In this document: one piece after another, positions 8,398 through 18,084 of the stretch
How positions within the stretch are numbered: position 1 is the stretch's first letter
Layout of the letters: each line of letters begins with the position of its first letter
Assembly: GCF_000577275.2 (NCBI RefSeq)
Contig: NZ_HG916854.1
Span: 620,001-684,000, forward strand
Reading direction: 5' to 3'
From: Rhizobium favelukesii
GTDB lineage: Bacteria; Pseudomonadota; Alphaproteobacteria; Rhizobiales; Rhizobiaceae
Length of the DNA stretch: 64,000 bases
The notes under the pieces: generated by a model
The model's input: only the letters and a program-made list of their open reading frames with translations
Database searches by the model: none
What the model was told of the DNA's origin: nothing
Translations under genes and position numbers: made by a program

Positions 8398-9825
8398 TTA
8401 TTCCGCCGCTGGCTGCCTCGATAACGCTTTCTCTCGCCGCGCAATCACCGCAGGATCATTCATGAAATCCGTCCTCGGCCCCGGCTTGCGGCCACGCTTC
8501 TGGTAGCCGTTGGCTGTGCTGCCGTCGCGAATGCCGAACATATGATCCTTCTGCCCGGTGCGTCGGGGGCCGCTCTTGCTGCGCTGCTGTTCTCTGCCGG
8601 CCTGCAACTCGGCGACGATCGACAGCATGTCGTCCAGCCGCTTGTTGTCGACGACCTCGGCACGATGCACCGAGCGCAACGTATCGAAGGTCCTGTAGGG
8701 CAGGGCAAAGCTCTCGTGCATGATCTCGAGCCGACCGTCCGGATAATCGCAGACAATCACCTTCTGGCCCGCCAATGGCTTGGAAATCTCGGTTGGATCG
8801 AGAATGAACAGCACCTTGTCGTAGCGCAGCGTCAGGGATTGCGACAGCGTGCGCACTTCCTTGCGGCACATGGCGCCATCGAGGTTCTCATGCTCGGCCA
8901 GCGGCCGGTGCATGTCCTTCGGATTGCGTGGCGGCTTGCCGAAACGAGTGTTGAAATCTGTAATGAACTCAGGCGCATAGGCATTGGCAGCTTCGATCGT
9001 ATCAATGCCGCGAAGCCGCATCTCCTTGACCAGCCGATCCTGCAATGTCTGGTTGGCACGTTCCACCCGACCCTTGGCCTGCGGGGTGTTGGCACAGATG
9101 ATGTCGATGTTCAGCTCATAAAGCGCCCGGCCAAACTGCGTCAGGCCGCTGGTCCGGTCCTTCTCGGACGCATGGGTGGAGCGGAAAACGCCGTGCTTGT
9201 CGCTGTAGAAGGCCAGCGGCTTGCCCCATTGCTGCAGATAGGCCTTCGTCGCATGCAGATAGTCGAACGTATTCTCCGATCCGGCAAAGCGCAGATGCAG
9301 AAGCTTTCCGGTGGCATCGTCGATATAAACGAGCAGGGCGCATTTGGGCCCGCGGTTCTCGAACCACCAATGATGCGACCCATCGATCTGCACCAGTTCG
9401 CCAAAGCAGTCGCGCCGGCCGCGTGGCTGGAAAACCCGTTTCTTACGTTCCCGCCGCGAGCTCCAGATGCCGGCCTCGGTCATCCATTGCCGCAGCGTCT
9501 CCTTGGCAACAGAGATTCGGTGCAACTCGATCAGCTTCTCGCGCGCCAGCGTCGGACCGAAATCCAGATAGTGGTCGCGGATCAGATCCAGCGCCGCATT
9601 GCGAAACTCTTCGCTGTGGCGCCGGTTGCTCGGCCGCGATCGCTTCTTCGAAACCAGGCCGGCTGGGCCATCCCGGTCATAGGCCTGCAGCAGCCGATGC
9701 ACCTGGCTTCGGCTGAGCCCGAGCAGCTCGGCGGCCTGGACAACGCTCAGGCGTTCATCACGGATCTTCTGAATGACTTCGAGGCGATGCAATTCTTTCT
9801 GCGACATGGTGATCATAAAGGACAT
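8398..9825 (-). CDS. ISNCY-family transposase (intact)
   Basis: The protein has 475 aa. The N-terminal HTH has LSVVQAAELLGLSRSQVHRLL, then a basic linker SKKRSRPSNRR. The integrase-type catalytic core has D in FGELVQIDGSHHWWF, D in AFYSDKHGVFRST, and E in KGRVERANQTLQDRL. A long C-terminal domain follows, typical of this transposase class. It is uninterrupted and serves as the reference for the split copy 1. Alternative ATGs lie a few codons in (MITMSQKEL). Confidence 0.88.
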   Translation of the reverse strand: MSFMITMSQKELHRLEVIQKIRDERLSVVQAAELLGLSRSQVHRLLQAYDRDGPAGLVSKKRSRPSNRRHSEEFRNAALDLIRDHYLDFGPTLAREKLIELHRISVAKETLRQWMTEAGIWSSRRERKKRVFQPRGRRDCFGELVQIDGSHHWWFENRGPKCALLVYIDDATGKLLHLRFAGSENTFDYLHATKAYLQQWGKPLAFYSDKHGVFRSTHASEKDRTSGLTQFGRALYELNIDIICANTPQAKGRVERANQTLQDRLVKEMRLRGIDTIEAANAYAPEFITDFNTRFGKPPRNPKDMHRPLAEHENLDGAMCRKEVRTLSQSLTLRYDKVLFILDPTEISKPLAGQKVIVCDYPDGRLEIMHESFALPYRTFDTLRSVHRAEVVDNKRLDDMLSIVAELQAGREQQRSKSGPRRTGQKDHMFGIRDGSTANGYQKRGRKPGPRTDFMNDPAVIARREKALSRQPAAE

Positions 9826-10141
9826 GACGACTCCGACCGCTCATGGTCTCGACCAGGCTGAAGATCGTCATCCTTGCTCCCAACGTTGGCTTTGACCAGC
9901 GCGTCGAGAGGCAAGACTGTCGCATCTCTAACTGGCCCAACTGTCGCATTACTAAATAGCCCTTACATGTTAAAATGGCATAAGCTTAATTATGGAACTG
10001 AACTGCGGTATCAAATGTGCCGATAGCCATCTAGTCGCTAGCTATGCCCAATATCCGTCTATTGAGTTTATTTTCAACCTATGAGATTACAACCATTACA
10101 GATTTTTATATTTTTTTTGCTACTTTAACGCAGAGTAGGAT

Positions 10142-11953
10142 ATGGCGCTTTTCGGGCATTGGAGCAAAGCATCTCACGGTGAGGTGCAGATCGATTCTTG
10201 GCCGTTCGGCCCTTACTTACTCTTGGTCGTCTCCGTGGTCGCGGCCTACATTTCACTCGATCTTACCGGCGATACGCTTCACAATGGCGATATCGACGAT
10301 CAACTTCGCGGTCTTCTCCTTCGATTGCTCATGAGCTCGTCGGGTTGGTACGATCTCAGTTTACCGATGGTCCGCGGTCCGGAAATATACATCTCTCCAT
10401 GGTCGCGCCTGGTCGACGCACCTTATGCGTCCATCGCATTCGCCCTACAGTATTTTTTCGGGCAAGAGCAAGCGATCGATATCGCGTTCAAAATATGGCC
10501 GCCGATCTTGGGTGCCATCTTTAGCATCTTGATCGTCAGTGTATTGAAGCGACTTTATCCCTCGAAAGCGGATCTTCCAGTCAAAACACTGCTGGGGCTG
10601 CTGATTGTCATGCCATATGCCTTTTGGGAGTTCAGTCCGGGTCGGATCGACCATCATAACCTGCAGATCGTCCTACTGTTACTTGTCATATATGGCATAA
10701 GTCGCTTCGACATGGTCGGTGGAGCCACTGTTGGCATGGGCGTGTCGGTTTCGACGGCTGTCGGACTTGAGACGCTACCGACTTCTGCCCTGACTTTGAT
10801 AGCGCTCAGTTGTACGTGGGTGTTCGGCGTTCGCGGCAGTCGGACAATGCTGGGTTCGACGGGGATCGCTTGCTTGGTCATGCCGCCAATTTTAATGCTC
10901 GTCCTAATCCCACCCCCTCACTACTGGGCAATGTCTGCCGACGCCTTTTCGATGCCCTACATACAGGCACTGTCGGGATTTGGCTTAGTATCGGTTTTCG
11001 TCTCCATAGGTCTGGGAGAACGCTATAATTGGACGGTGCGCGGAATCCTTCTCCTATTTCTCGGCGCAGCCGTTCTTACTTGTATCCTCTTGCAGTATCC
11101 CCTGACGGCTTCTGGTCCGTTCTCCATGATAACCGGCCCAAGCCGTCTGTACTGGTTCGACCGGATCCAGCAGGAAATGTCGTCTTTACAATTCTTTCGC
11201 AGCCACGATCACATCGCCATCGCGCTGCTGGCGACCATGAGCTTGATGCTCGTCTTTGCAGCCCCCTCCGCGCGCCGGTATATCAGCGAAGGACGGCCGC
11301 AACTACCAATCATCTACCTGCTTGCCTGTGGACTGCTTCTTGTAGTCTTTTTGTCGAACCGCTTTTTGAGAATTTCGGTCGGCGTCGTTCCATTGCTTAT
11401 GCCGCTCGCCATTAGAGAGCTGGTCTTGGGCTGGCGATCCTTATCCGAAAACGGGTCGAAGGCTTTGGCAGTCATCGGCTGCTTTGCGTCCCTGCTTCTC
11501 GCGTTGATTGTTCTTACTCCGAAGCGTCCGGAGGCCCGCGAAAACTACGACGCATTCGACTATCTCTTGTGGAATTCCTGTGAACACGACGATCTCACCA
11601 CCATCAGTTTGCTTGGACGGTCGAAGATCATGACTCCGCCCGCTCTAGGTCTCCATATCATTGTCAACGGACCAGGAAACGTCAGCGTATCAAGTATCCC
11701 GTTCCACCGCGCAGCCCCTGCAATTAGGCGATTCCTAAGGACATTCATGACTTCGGATGGCTCGGAGCAGACCGAGCTTCTGGCAGATTTCGACTATCTC
11801 GCCATTTGCCGGATACCAATGGGATTACCGGGTGAGGGTCAGCTGCCGCTACTGCCGCGCTTGTTGGCAGGCGAAGAGGTCGAAGGATTGGAACCGATCA
11901 GTCCGGCTCGTCCTACGGATCTGATGCTTTTCCGAATAAATCGTCCCTACTGA
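10142..11953 (+). CDS. Polytopic membrane protein, probable GT-C type glycosyltransferase
   Basis: The protein has 603 aa. There are about ten to twelve hydrophobic segments across residues 20-450, then a soluble C-terminal domain (about 460-603). The first external loop has an acidic motif (NGDIDDQLR) followed by GWYDLSLP and SPWSRLVDAPYA; later comes FSPGRIDHHNLQIVLLL. These features match rhizobial proteins of the STT3-like GT-C fold, which take sugars from polyprenol-phosphate donors. The acceptor and donor are unknown. It starts 180 bp after ISNCY copy 2 and stands alone. A glycosyltransferase role is inferred from the motif pattern only. Confidence 0.6.
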   Translation: MALFGHWSKASHGEVQIDSWPFGPYLLLVVSVVAAYISLDLTGDTLHNGDIDDQLRGLLLRLLMSSSGWYDLSLPMVRGPEIYISPWSRLVDAPYASIAFALQYFFGQEQAIDIAFKIWPPILGAIFSILIVSVLKRLYPSKADLPVKTLLGLLIVMPYAFWEFSPGRIDHHNLQIVLLLLVIYGISRFDMVGGATVGMGVSVSTAVGLETLPTSALTLIALSCTWVFGVRGSRTMLGSTGIACLVMPPILMLVLIPPPHYWAMSADAFSMPYIQALSGFGLVSVFVSIGLGERYNWTVRGILLLFLGAAVLTCILLQYPLTASGPFSMITGPSRLYWFDRIQQEMSSLQFFRSHDHIAIALLATMSLMLVFAAPSARRYISEGRPQLPIIYLLACGLLLVVFLSNRFLRISVGVVPLLMPLAIRELVLGWRSLSENGSKALAVIGCFASLLLALIVLTPKRPEARENYDAFDYLLWNSCEHDDLTTISLLGRSKIMTPPALGLHIIVNGPGNVSVSSIPFHRAAPAIRRFLRTFMTSDGSEQTELLADFDYLAICRIPMGLPGEGQLPLLPRLLAGEEVEGLEPISPARPTDLMLFRINRPY

Positions 11954-11980
11954 AACCTAAACGAACCAGTTCAAGCTCGA

Positions 11981-12090
11981 GTTGGTCGCGTGCCGCGTTT
12001 GACCCAGCGGAGGGTGATCTTGTTCTTCTGCCCGATCGGCGCTTCATCCTGGAACCAGATTTCGATCACCTTGCCTTTGGCCGGTCCGTC
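11981..12090 (-). pseudogene. IS630 transposase remnant
   Basis: The minus strand reads IEIWFQDEAPIGQKNKITLR followed by WVKRGTRPT, which is the first catalytic Asp segment of an IS630 transposase (compare IELWWADEARIGQKNKITRR in the intact neighbour at 13060-14120). No other part of that IS is recognisable here. Confidence 0.7.
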
Positions 12091-12214
12091 GGCGATTTTT
12101 TCTCCGAGGTGCCGATTACGATGAAGCCGGCCGTTTGTTCCGAGACGATTGCGCCCCCGGATCCCGGGATCATCTCGCCCCCATCAGGCTGGGGTCCTGC
12201 TGGCTGTAGTTGTG

Positions 12215-12313
12215 TCAGTTGATCGCGGCCGCGCGTCCAGATTTGCGGTGCTGATTTCGCCGCAAGCTTTCCCCGGATAGATCGATGCGGTGGGCGTTGT
12301 GAACGAGGCGATC
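12215..12313 (-). pseudogene. IS21 IstB remnant (C-terminus)
   Basis: The minus strand reads DRLVHNAHRIDLSGESLRR and ends NQHRKSGRAAAIN plus a stop at 12215-12217. This is the conserved end of the IS21-family ATPase IstB. The rest of the gene is absent. Confidence 0.75.
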
Positions 12314-12435
12314 GGGAAGTAAGCCTCACGACGACGCACAAAGTATTTGTTGATGTGCACGGATTCTGCTTGGAACGACATAAAGCGACTATAGTTCTCC
12401 TGGCAACGTTGCTTCAAAAAAGTCTTAGGCACCCT

Positions 12436-12723
12436 ATGTCGCTTCAACTCCGCCCTAACCTGCCGCCATTTCTTCAAGACGAGAACGGTCACATCCCGAT
12501 GGCAGACGAGACGACGAATTGGCTCGTCATCGTGACGCGGGAGGCTCTGGAAGGAGTAGCTTCGCCACCAGACGCATCTGAGGAACGACTACTCGAATAC
12601 GTTGACACGTTTGGCCAGGTTGCGACGTACAAGCTGGAGCATGGTCGTGCCGGAAAAGAGGAAACGATTTGGGTGCAAATGGAAGATGTCGCGGAGTGGA
12701 GAAGTGCTCGGTCCGGTCAGTGA
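12436..12723 (+). CDS. Small protein, weakly DUF1488-like
   Basis: The protein has 95 aa from the ATG at 12436 (MSLQLRPNLP). It is acidic and has no signal peptide or membrane segment. The middle WLVIVTREALEGVASPP resembles the core of DUF1488-type small proteins (a short domain around a conserved REAL sequence), but the match is weak. It sits between IS debris and the broken AttH-like gene, so it may be cargo or a relic. Function unknown. Confidence 0.4.
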   Translation: MSLQLRPNLPPFLQDENGHIPMADETTNWLVIVTREALEGVASPPDASEERLLEYVDTFGQVATYKLEHGRAGKEETIWVQMEDVAEWRSARSGQ

Positions 12724-12781
12724 CTTCAGCCCGAGCCGGGACGCCGCCGAACCCAAAGCCATGAAATTCGTCGCGTTCAGT

Positions 12782-13043
12782 TCAGTAGCCCGTCATTTCA
12801 AGATAGCCGACACCTGATGTTGTCCCCGTGAAGGCAATCGGTCCCTCCCAATACGGCGTGGAGGTTGTCATCCAGGCTTGGTCGTTCAAAGGTTGAGTGA
12901 TGATATCGACCGACTTGCCCGGAATTCTGATGCGCCATGCAACCGGCATCTGACGCCCGTTCACCGTTGCTCGTCGTACCGGTTCCATTAGAAGCGCCGC
13001 GCCCAAAAGAGGTGTGGTCCGCCCATCCGCGCTAATCCAGTTA
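12782..13043 (-). pseudogene. AttH-like lipocalin gene, 3' part cut off by IS630
   Basis: The minus strand encodes the end of a CrtC/AttH lipocalin-type protein: WISADGRTTPLLGAALLMEP, then VAWRIRIPGKSVDI and PYWEGPIAFTGTTSGVGYLE, stopping at 12782. It continues the frame that breaks off at 14205. If the IS and one copy of its TA target are removed, the two parts join in frame as ...DGYISAN-WISADG... with a total of 1,071 nt (357 codons). Confidence 0.85.
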
Positions 13044-14204
13044 TACCAACATGCATTGATCAAAACCGATGCGCCCACTCGCGCAGTCCAATGGACATTA
13101 TCTTCCAGGGTTGCGCGACGAGTTTGTTCCAGGCGACACAGCAGTGAGCGACGATGTCCTCGTAGTCTGTGAAGATGCGGTTCGACAGCCAGTTGTCCCT
13201 CATAAATTGCCAGACGTTTTCGACAGGGTTCAATTCAGGCGAACGCGGCGGCAAGAACAGCAATGTGATGTTGTCAGGGACGCTGAGCTTCGGCGTGACG
13301 TGCCATCCGGCTTGATCGAGGATGAGGACCGCGTGAGCGCCGTCATCGACTGCCTGGCTGATTTCCAGCAGATGTTGATTCATGGCGTCGGTATCGCAAT
13401 AGGGCAATACGAGGCCCGCGCCCTTACCTTTCTTGGGGCAGATGGCACCGAAGATGTACGCCCACATCGTCCGTTGATCCAGCGGCGCTGAAGGTCGGGT
13501 GCCACGGCGAGCCCATCGGCGGGTGATCTTGTTTTTCTGACCTATGCGCGCCTCGTCGGCCCACCAGAGTTCGATCTCGGTATTCTTCGGGAGGCTGCTT
13601 CTGATGGCTGCCAATGCGGCAGGGAACTCTTTTTAAAAGCGTCCACTTCGGGTTCATTCTGGGCGTAGTGGCGCGGCCGGGCAGACAGCTTGGCAAAGCC
13701 GAGAGCCTTCAATTCGCGACCAACCGTGGTCTCGTCCATCGAGATCCGGAATTCCTGGAAGATCCATTGGACCAGATCCTTGCGCCGCCACCGAACGACA
13801 CCGTGGATAGCCGGGATCGGACCACGCTCTACAATCTTGGCCAAGGCCTGGCGCTGATCATCATTCAGCTTGGGCCGATTGCCGGGAGCCTTGCCGTTGA
13901 GGAGCCCGGCCGACCCGTGCTCATTGAAACGAACGACCCAGTCGCGAACAATCTGCAAGGTCACGCCCCCGATCCGGGCCGCATCTGTACGCGAGCCGCC
14001 GTCATAAATTTCCGCCAACGCCAGAAGCCGCCGCGCTTGAGCGGCATCCTTGGTCCCTTTCGCGAACTGCCGCAGAGCAGGACCATCAAAATCATCGCGC
14101 AATGCAATCGCCGAACCCATTGCAAACCTCCCGTTTGCCCCATGGATTCAGATTTTCACCGATTCGGGAATCCCAAGTGAGTCGCACTCTGCGCTCGCTG
14201 GTAT
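13044..14204 (-). mobile_element. IS630-family insertion sequence inside the AttH-like gene
   Basis: About 1,161 bp are flanked by TA (13042-13043 and 14205-14206), the target dinucleotide duplicated by this family. The ends are short inverted repeats (TACCAAC at the left, ATACCAGC read inward from the right). One transposase gene in two frames fills it. Confidence 0.85.
13060..14120 (-). CDS. IS630-family transposase in two overlapping frames
   Basis: Frame 1 (14120 to 13542, 192 aa) has the N-terminal HTH (RRLLALAEIYDGGSRTDAARIG) and the linker domain. Frame 2 (13614 to 13060) has the DDE domain: D in WWADEARIGQKNK, D in LILDQAGWHV, E in SPELNPVENVW. The frames meet at TTTTAAAAAGAG near 13632, where a -1 shift gives AFKKEFPAALAAIRSSLP, the sequence expected of the full protein. 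This is either programmed slippage, known in some IS630 elements, or loss of one A that inactivates the gene. Confidence 0.8.
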
Positions 14205-15015
14205 TAGCTGAGATGTAACCATCCTGGTCATCCCGGAGCCGAAATGCCATCACTTTGTCGCCGGTATCCAAGTGCAACGAGAACCAGTCCCAACCTGTCT
14301 GGTTGGCCGCGAGCGGCTGCGAAGACCACTCCCGGTCGAGCCAAGCCTTCCCGCTGACCTTGATATCTGCCCCATCAATCTTGAGCGCACCCGAAACCTG
14401 ATAGAAGGGCTGCGAATAATAATAGCTTGACTGACCGTTCTCAGATTTCACGGAGAACCCATGATCTCCTTGCAACACCAGCGGACCGGTTGCCGTCAGG
14501 TTCAGCCTGAAGCTAAAATCCGGTCCGTCAGCGTTCAGCTCGATATTCGCGAGCGCCTCGCGATCCACATTTTGACTGCCCTTCATCTGCCAAGTGTCGA
14601 TCCACGCTTGGAATGGCAAAGCCACTACGTTTGCCTGTCCGACGCCTCCACGGCCAAGTCGTTCCCCTACGTATTGATGGTTCTCGGTGGTGACCGCCGC
14701 GTGACCGATCCAAATTTGTGGGTCCGCGAACCCTGGGCGATCGCCCGGCGCCATGGCAGATCGAAAGAGCGTCCACTGCGCTCCATACTGCTTCCCATCC
14801 TCGCCAACGAGATTTGCGGTCACATACCACCATTCAATCCGGTAGTCGGGATGAGCTCCGTGATCGGTGGGAAACGATAGAGCAACGCCTTCTTGAGGTA
14901 CGGCAAAGCCTTCCGCGTCCGACCCAAGTCCAGCAAAACCCTGCGGATAAGCGCTCCCGGCTGCACAGATCATCGATAATGCCACCAGAGCGGAGGCCAG
15001 GCACCTAGCGTTCAT
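14205..15015 (-). pseudogene. AttH-like lipocalin (CrtC-fold) gene, 5' part
   Basis: The visible N-terminal 270 codons start with a Sec signal peptide (MNARCLASALVALSMICAAGSAYPQG). They continue with RIEWWYVTANL, the signature of the CrtC/AttH (carotenoid 1,2-hydratase-like) lipocalin domain, and AWLDREWSSQPL. AttH-type proteins are secreted partners of LolCDE-like ABC exporters. The gene is cut at a TA by IS630; the remainder is at 12782-13043. Its start overlaps the end of the upstream permease, so they formed one operon. The present frame runs into the IS for some 37 codons, so a truncated protein could still be made. Confidence 0.85.
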
Positions 15016-17413
15016 CAGCGAAAATCCTGAGCAAATCGGCCGGGTTGATTGAGGCTAGGCGTCTGACGGGCACCAGAACCGAAAGGAGCGCAGCCAAAAG
15101 GGCGATCGCGCCCAACCACAGCCAGTCGAGCGGGAAGATCGTCATCGGCAGCCGCCATCCGAAAGCCTCGACATTCACGATTGCAAGCAGCACCCATGCG
15201 AGTGCCAGACCTACAGGGATCGAGGCGACAAACGTTGCAAGCCAAAGGGCCAGTGTGCGCAAAACTTCGAACAGTGCGAGATCACGCCGCCGCACGCCCA
15301 TGGCCCAGACCGGAGCAAGCTGGGGAAGCCGAATGCCGGAAAGCGTCAGCAGGCTCGAGAACATGGCGAACCCAGCAACGGCGAGAGTGAGAACATTCAA
15401 CGCGCCTGTCACTTTAAACGTCTGCTCGAAGATGGACCTCGACTGCTGTTTGAGGGCAGCCTGATCGACAATGCTCATCTCAAGCAATCCAAATTTATCG
15501 ACCAACTGGCGCTTGAGGTCCTGGGCCTGCGAAGGCGGTACACGAATTCCGTACCGAAGCTTTGAAACATCGGGGTAGTGTTCGACAAGCGAATTAAGCC
15601 CGACGATGATTTGTCCTATCGGATTGCCGTAGTCCGAATAGATCCCGACGACTATCGCGTTCCATCCGCCGGGCATGGTGATGGTCTGCCCGGGCTGAGC
15701 GGCGCCGCGCCGCCAGATCTGTTCATTGATCAAAACGCCCTGCCCCGCCGCGACCTTGTCCCAAGCGTCATTGTCCGCGACGATCAGTGGCCAATGTTCC
15801 CTGTAAGTCGGATCATCGGCAACCCCGTAGATCTGCAGCTCTTCACCAAGAACCTCGCCTTCGACACTCCAAATCGGTAAGACCGCAGTCGCATGTTGCG
15901 GAAGCCATTCCCGCAGCCGCCTGGCCTCATCTTCATCCTTGGCGGTGACGTAAAGCTCCGCAGCCAAGCGTTGATCCAGCCATCCGTTAAAGGTCAGCCG
16001 AAAGCTTGAGACCATTGTTCCGACACCGATATTTGCTGACAACGCCAAAAGAAGCGCCATCAGGGCAAGCGACAGGCCCGGCAGTTGCAGGCGCGTATCG
16101 GCCCAAAACCATCGAGCGATGGCACTGCGTGATGCCCGTTCTGCGCCAAGAAGAGCAATTGTAAGAAGACCCGGCAGCATCAGAGCCGTGCCGAGCAATA
16201 AGCAACCGAGGACCGCAAAGCCCATCATAAGCCCCGATCCCATAGCGGCGACCATTGCCGCCAATCCGAGAAGTATGCTTGCTGTTATAGCCTGGTAAAC
16301 GAGCCCTATAACGGATGCCCTCGCCCACGCCCTTGGCTGGGCGGCCGCCAAAATCGGCAACCTCCAGACCCTCCACAAACTTTGAGCCGATGACACGGCC
16401 GTGCCGCCAAGGGCGATTGCCAGTCCTGCCAGCCACCATTCCGGCCGCAGCGAAAGAGAGCCAGAGATGTTCGCGCCGTATAGGCCTCTGAGCGTAGCAG
16501 CCACGCCCGGCATGAGCGCTGAAGCGATGAAGTAGCCAATGACGACCCCGATCATCCCGGACGAAAACGCCAGTATCGCAAGCTCTGTCACGAGCATCAA
16601 CGTCAAAGCACGCAGAGAGATGCCGAGGGATCGAAGCGTCCGAAATGTCCCGCGTCTTTGCTCGAACGAAAGGCCGGTGGCCGAATAGACGATGAATAGC
16701 CCGACAATGAAGGATAAAAATCCAAACGCCGTCAGGTTGAGATGAAAGCTGTCAGTGAGGCGGGCTACATCGGGATGATCCTGGTTTTCACGGAGCGTAA
16801 CCTCGGGCGCAATCCTGTCGAGCGGAGCCAATCCCGCCGGCTGATTTGGAGCAACTACCAAACGGCTCAACTTGCCATGTGCGTCCAGCAATCTGTCGGC
16901 CACCGCGATATCGGAAAAAGCCGCACCATCGGGTGTCTTCTCCGAAATCTTGAGATCCATATCTGTGGCGCCGCGCAGCTTTTCGGCCGTTCTCGCCGAG
17001 ACGACAAGCTGGCCCTTCCCCGAGACGAAGCCAAACAAGTCAGAACCACTAGTGATCGGAAAAGCCTGCGCCTCGCTTGGCATGGTCAGCAGGTCGATGC
17101 CGATTAGCCGTATACGCAAGTTTCCAAACCTGTGACTTCCCTCGATCACAGGAGAGACGTTCCATCCTCCCCGGCGCAGCCTTGCGTAGATCTCAACAGG
17201 AATGCTGCCGCCGTCCCTCGCCACAATCTGTCGGAGAGCTCCTTGCTCCAAAACAGATGCCGCCCGGACATAGCTCGCCCTAGCTTCCGCATTGATTGCC
17301 TGAACGCCTGACCAAAGCGCGGTCGCAAGAGCAATCCCCAGGATCAAGGTTAGAAACTGGAGAGGTCTCCGTCGCCAGTGTGAGAGGAGTGCTGCGAAAG
17401 CGGCCAGCCTCAT
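15005..17413 (-). CDS. ABC transporter permease, FtsX/LolE type (AttF/AttG-like)
   Basis: The protein has 802 aa, with an N-terminal membrane anchor (FLTLILGIALATALWSGVQAI), a large periplasmic MacB-like core domain, then two groups of membrane helices with FtsX domains (about residues 230-450 and 680-790), so it is a duplicated FtsX permease in one chain. It overlaps the ATPase gene start by 4 bp and the AttH-like gene by 11 bp, so the three form an operon. The family exports or extracts lipid or lipoprotein substrates by a mechanotransmission mechanism; the cargo is unknown. The lipocalin partner being broken, the system may be crippled. Confidence 0.85.
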   Translation of the reverse strand: MRLAAFAALLSHWRRRPLQFLTLILGIALATALWSGVQAINAEARASYVRAASVLEQGALRQIVARDGGSIPVEIYARLRRGGWNVSPVIEGSHRFGNLRIRLIGIDLLTMPSEAQAFPITSGSDLFGFVSGKGQLVVSARTAEKLRGATDMDLKISEKTPDGAAFSDIAVADRLLDAHGKLSRLVVAPNQPAGLAPLDRIAPEVTLRENQDHPDVARLTDSFHLNLTAFGFLSFIVGLFIVYSATGLSFEQRRGTFRTLRSLGISLRALTLMLVTELAILAFSSGMIGVVIGYFIASALMPGVAATLRGLYGANISGSLSLRPEWWLAGLAIALGGTAVSSAQSLWRVWRLPILAAAQPRAWARASVIGLVYQAITASILLGLAAMVAAMGSGLMMGFAVLGCLLLGTALMLPGLLTIALLGAERASRSAIARWFWADTRLQLPGLSLALMALLLALSANIGVGTMVSSFRLTFNGWLDQRLAAELYVTAKDEDEARRLREWLPQHATAVLPIWSVEGEVLGEELQIYGVADDPTYREHWPLIVADNDAWDKVAAGQGVLINEQIWRRGAAQPGQTITMPGGWNAIVVGIYSDYGNPIGQIIVGLNSLVEHYPDVSKLRYGIRVPPSQAQDLKRQLVDKFGLLEMSIVDQAALKQQSRSIFEQTFKVTGALNVLTLAVAGFAMFSSLLTLSGIRLPQLAPVWAMGVRRRDLALFEVLRTLALWLATFVASIPVGLALAWVLLAIVNVEAFGWRLPMTIFPLDWLWLGAIALLAALLSVLVPVRRLASINPADLLRIFADER

Positions 17414-18084
17414 TCACTGATCCTTCCACCATGGAGGACGACCTTTCGATCCAACCGATCAGCGAGACGAGACGAGTGCGTTACCAGAAGAAGAGCTGAT
17501 CCGGCATTTCGTGCGAGCGAAAGCATCAGATCGAGGACCGCATCACCGGTGGCTTCGTCCAGGTTTCCGGTCGGCTCGTCCGCGAGAACCAGAGGCGGCC
17601 GCGCCGCCAAGGTTCTACCGATTGCGACCCGTTGCTGCTGGCCGCCGGATAATTGCTCGGGATAGCGGCCAAGATAACTTTCCAACCCAAGCCCTTCGAT
17701 CAGCTGTCTTTCCCATGCGGCATCGTATCTGTCAGCAAGTTTGGCATGAAATGAAAGGTTTGTGGCAACACTTAGTGAGGGGATGAGGTTGAACTGCTGG
17801 AACACGAGGCCTACATCCGATCGGCGATATCTTGCCCTTTCGCTCTCTCCAAACTGTCCTAGGTCCCGCCCATTCATAAAGATCGACCCTGCGTCGGGCT
17901 GGTCTAGCCCACCTGCCAAATGGAGAAGTGTGCTCTTTCCACTGCCCGACTCTCCCGTGAGCGCCACGCTTTCGCCTGCTGCGACACTGAGATCGACACC
18001 CTTCAGGATTTCGATTATGCCCTCGGCGGTCGAATATGACTTTCTGATGCCGGATAGTGATAGGATCATACTGCTCTCTGGCAC
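17410..18084 (-). CDS. ABC transporter ATP-binding protein, LolD/MacB type (AttE-like)
   Basis: The protein has 224 aa, with all ABC motifs: Walker A GESGSGKST, Q-loop LVFQQFNLIPSLSV, signature LSGGQQQRVAIGR, Walker B PLVLADEPTGNLDEATG, and the switch His in LLVTHSSRLAD. The FQQFNLIP plus DEPTGNLD pair is typical of the LolD/MacB group. The product energises the FtsX permease encoded immediately downstream (4-bp overlap). It is the first gene of the operon. Confidence 0.92.
   Translation of the reverse strand: MPESSMILSLSGIRKSYSTAEGIIEILKGVDLSVAAGESVALTGESGSGKSTLLHLAGGLDQPDAGSIFMNGRDLGQFGESERARYRRSDVGLVFQQFNLIPSLSVATNLSFHAKLADRYDAAWERQLIEGLGLESYLGRYPEQLSGGQQQRVAIGRTLAARPPLVLADEPTGNLDEATGDAVLDLMLSLARNAGSALLLVTHSSRLADRLDRKVVLHGGRISE

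Larger units (their letters stand above)
7853..9963. mobile_element. ISNCY-type insertion sequence, copy 2 (internally deleted, transposase intact)
   Basis: This is the same element as copy 1, but with no recombinase insertion and a 433-bp internal deletion. Sequence equivalent to 1390-1822 of copy 1 is missing at 8378/8379. The deletion removes the 3' part of the passenger gene and leaves the transposase untouched. Length is 2,111 bp. A roughly 60-bp segment near 7910-7990 has small differences from copy 1, so the two copies are related but not a fresh duplication. Confidence 0.75.

Noticed and set aside
8542..9861. Long plus-strand ORF of 439 codons
   Set aside because: It is exactly antisense to the intact ISNCY transposase, and its composition is that of a reverse complement. 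No family match.
7841..9972. Possible target duplication of ISNCY copy 2 (TTACAAGT versus TTACATGT)
   Set aside because: One mismatch and uncertain left end; copy 1 shows nothing similar. Could be chance.
15045..15464. Plus-strand ORF of 139 codons opposite the FtsX permease
   Set aside because: Antisense to an intact, motif-supported permease gene; no independent evidence.
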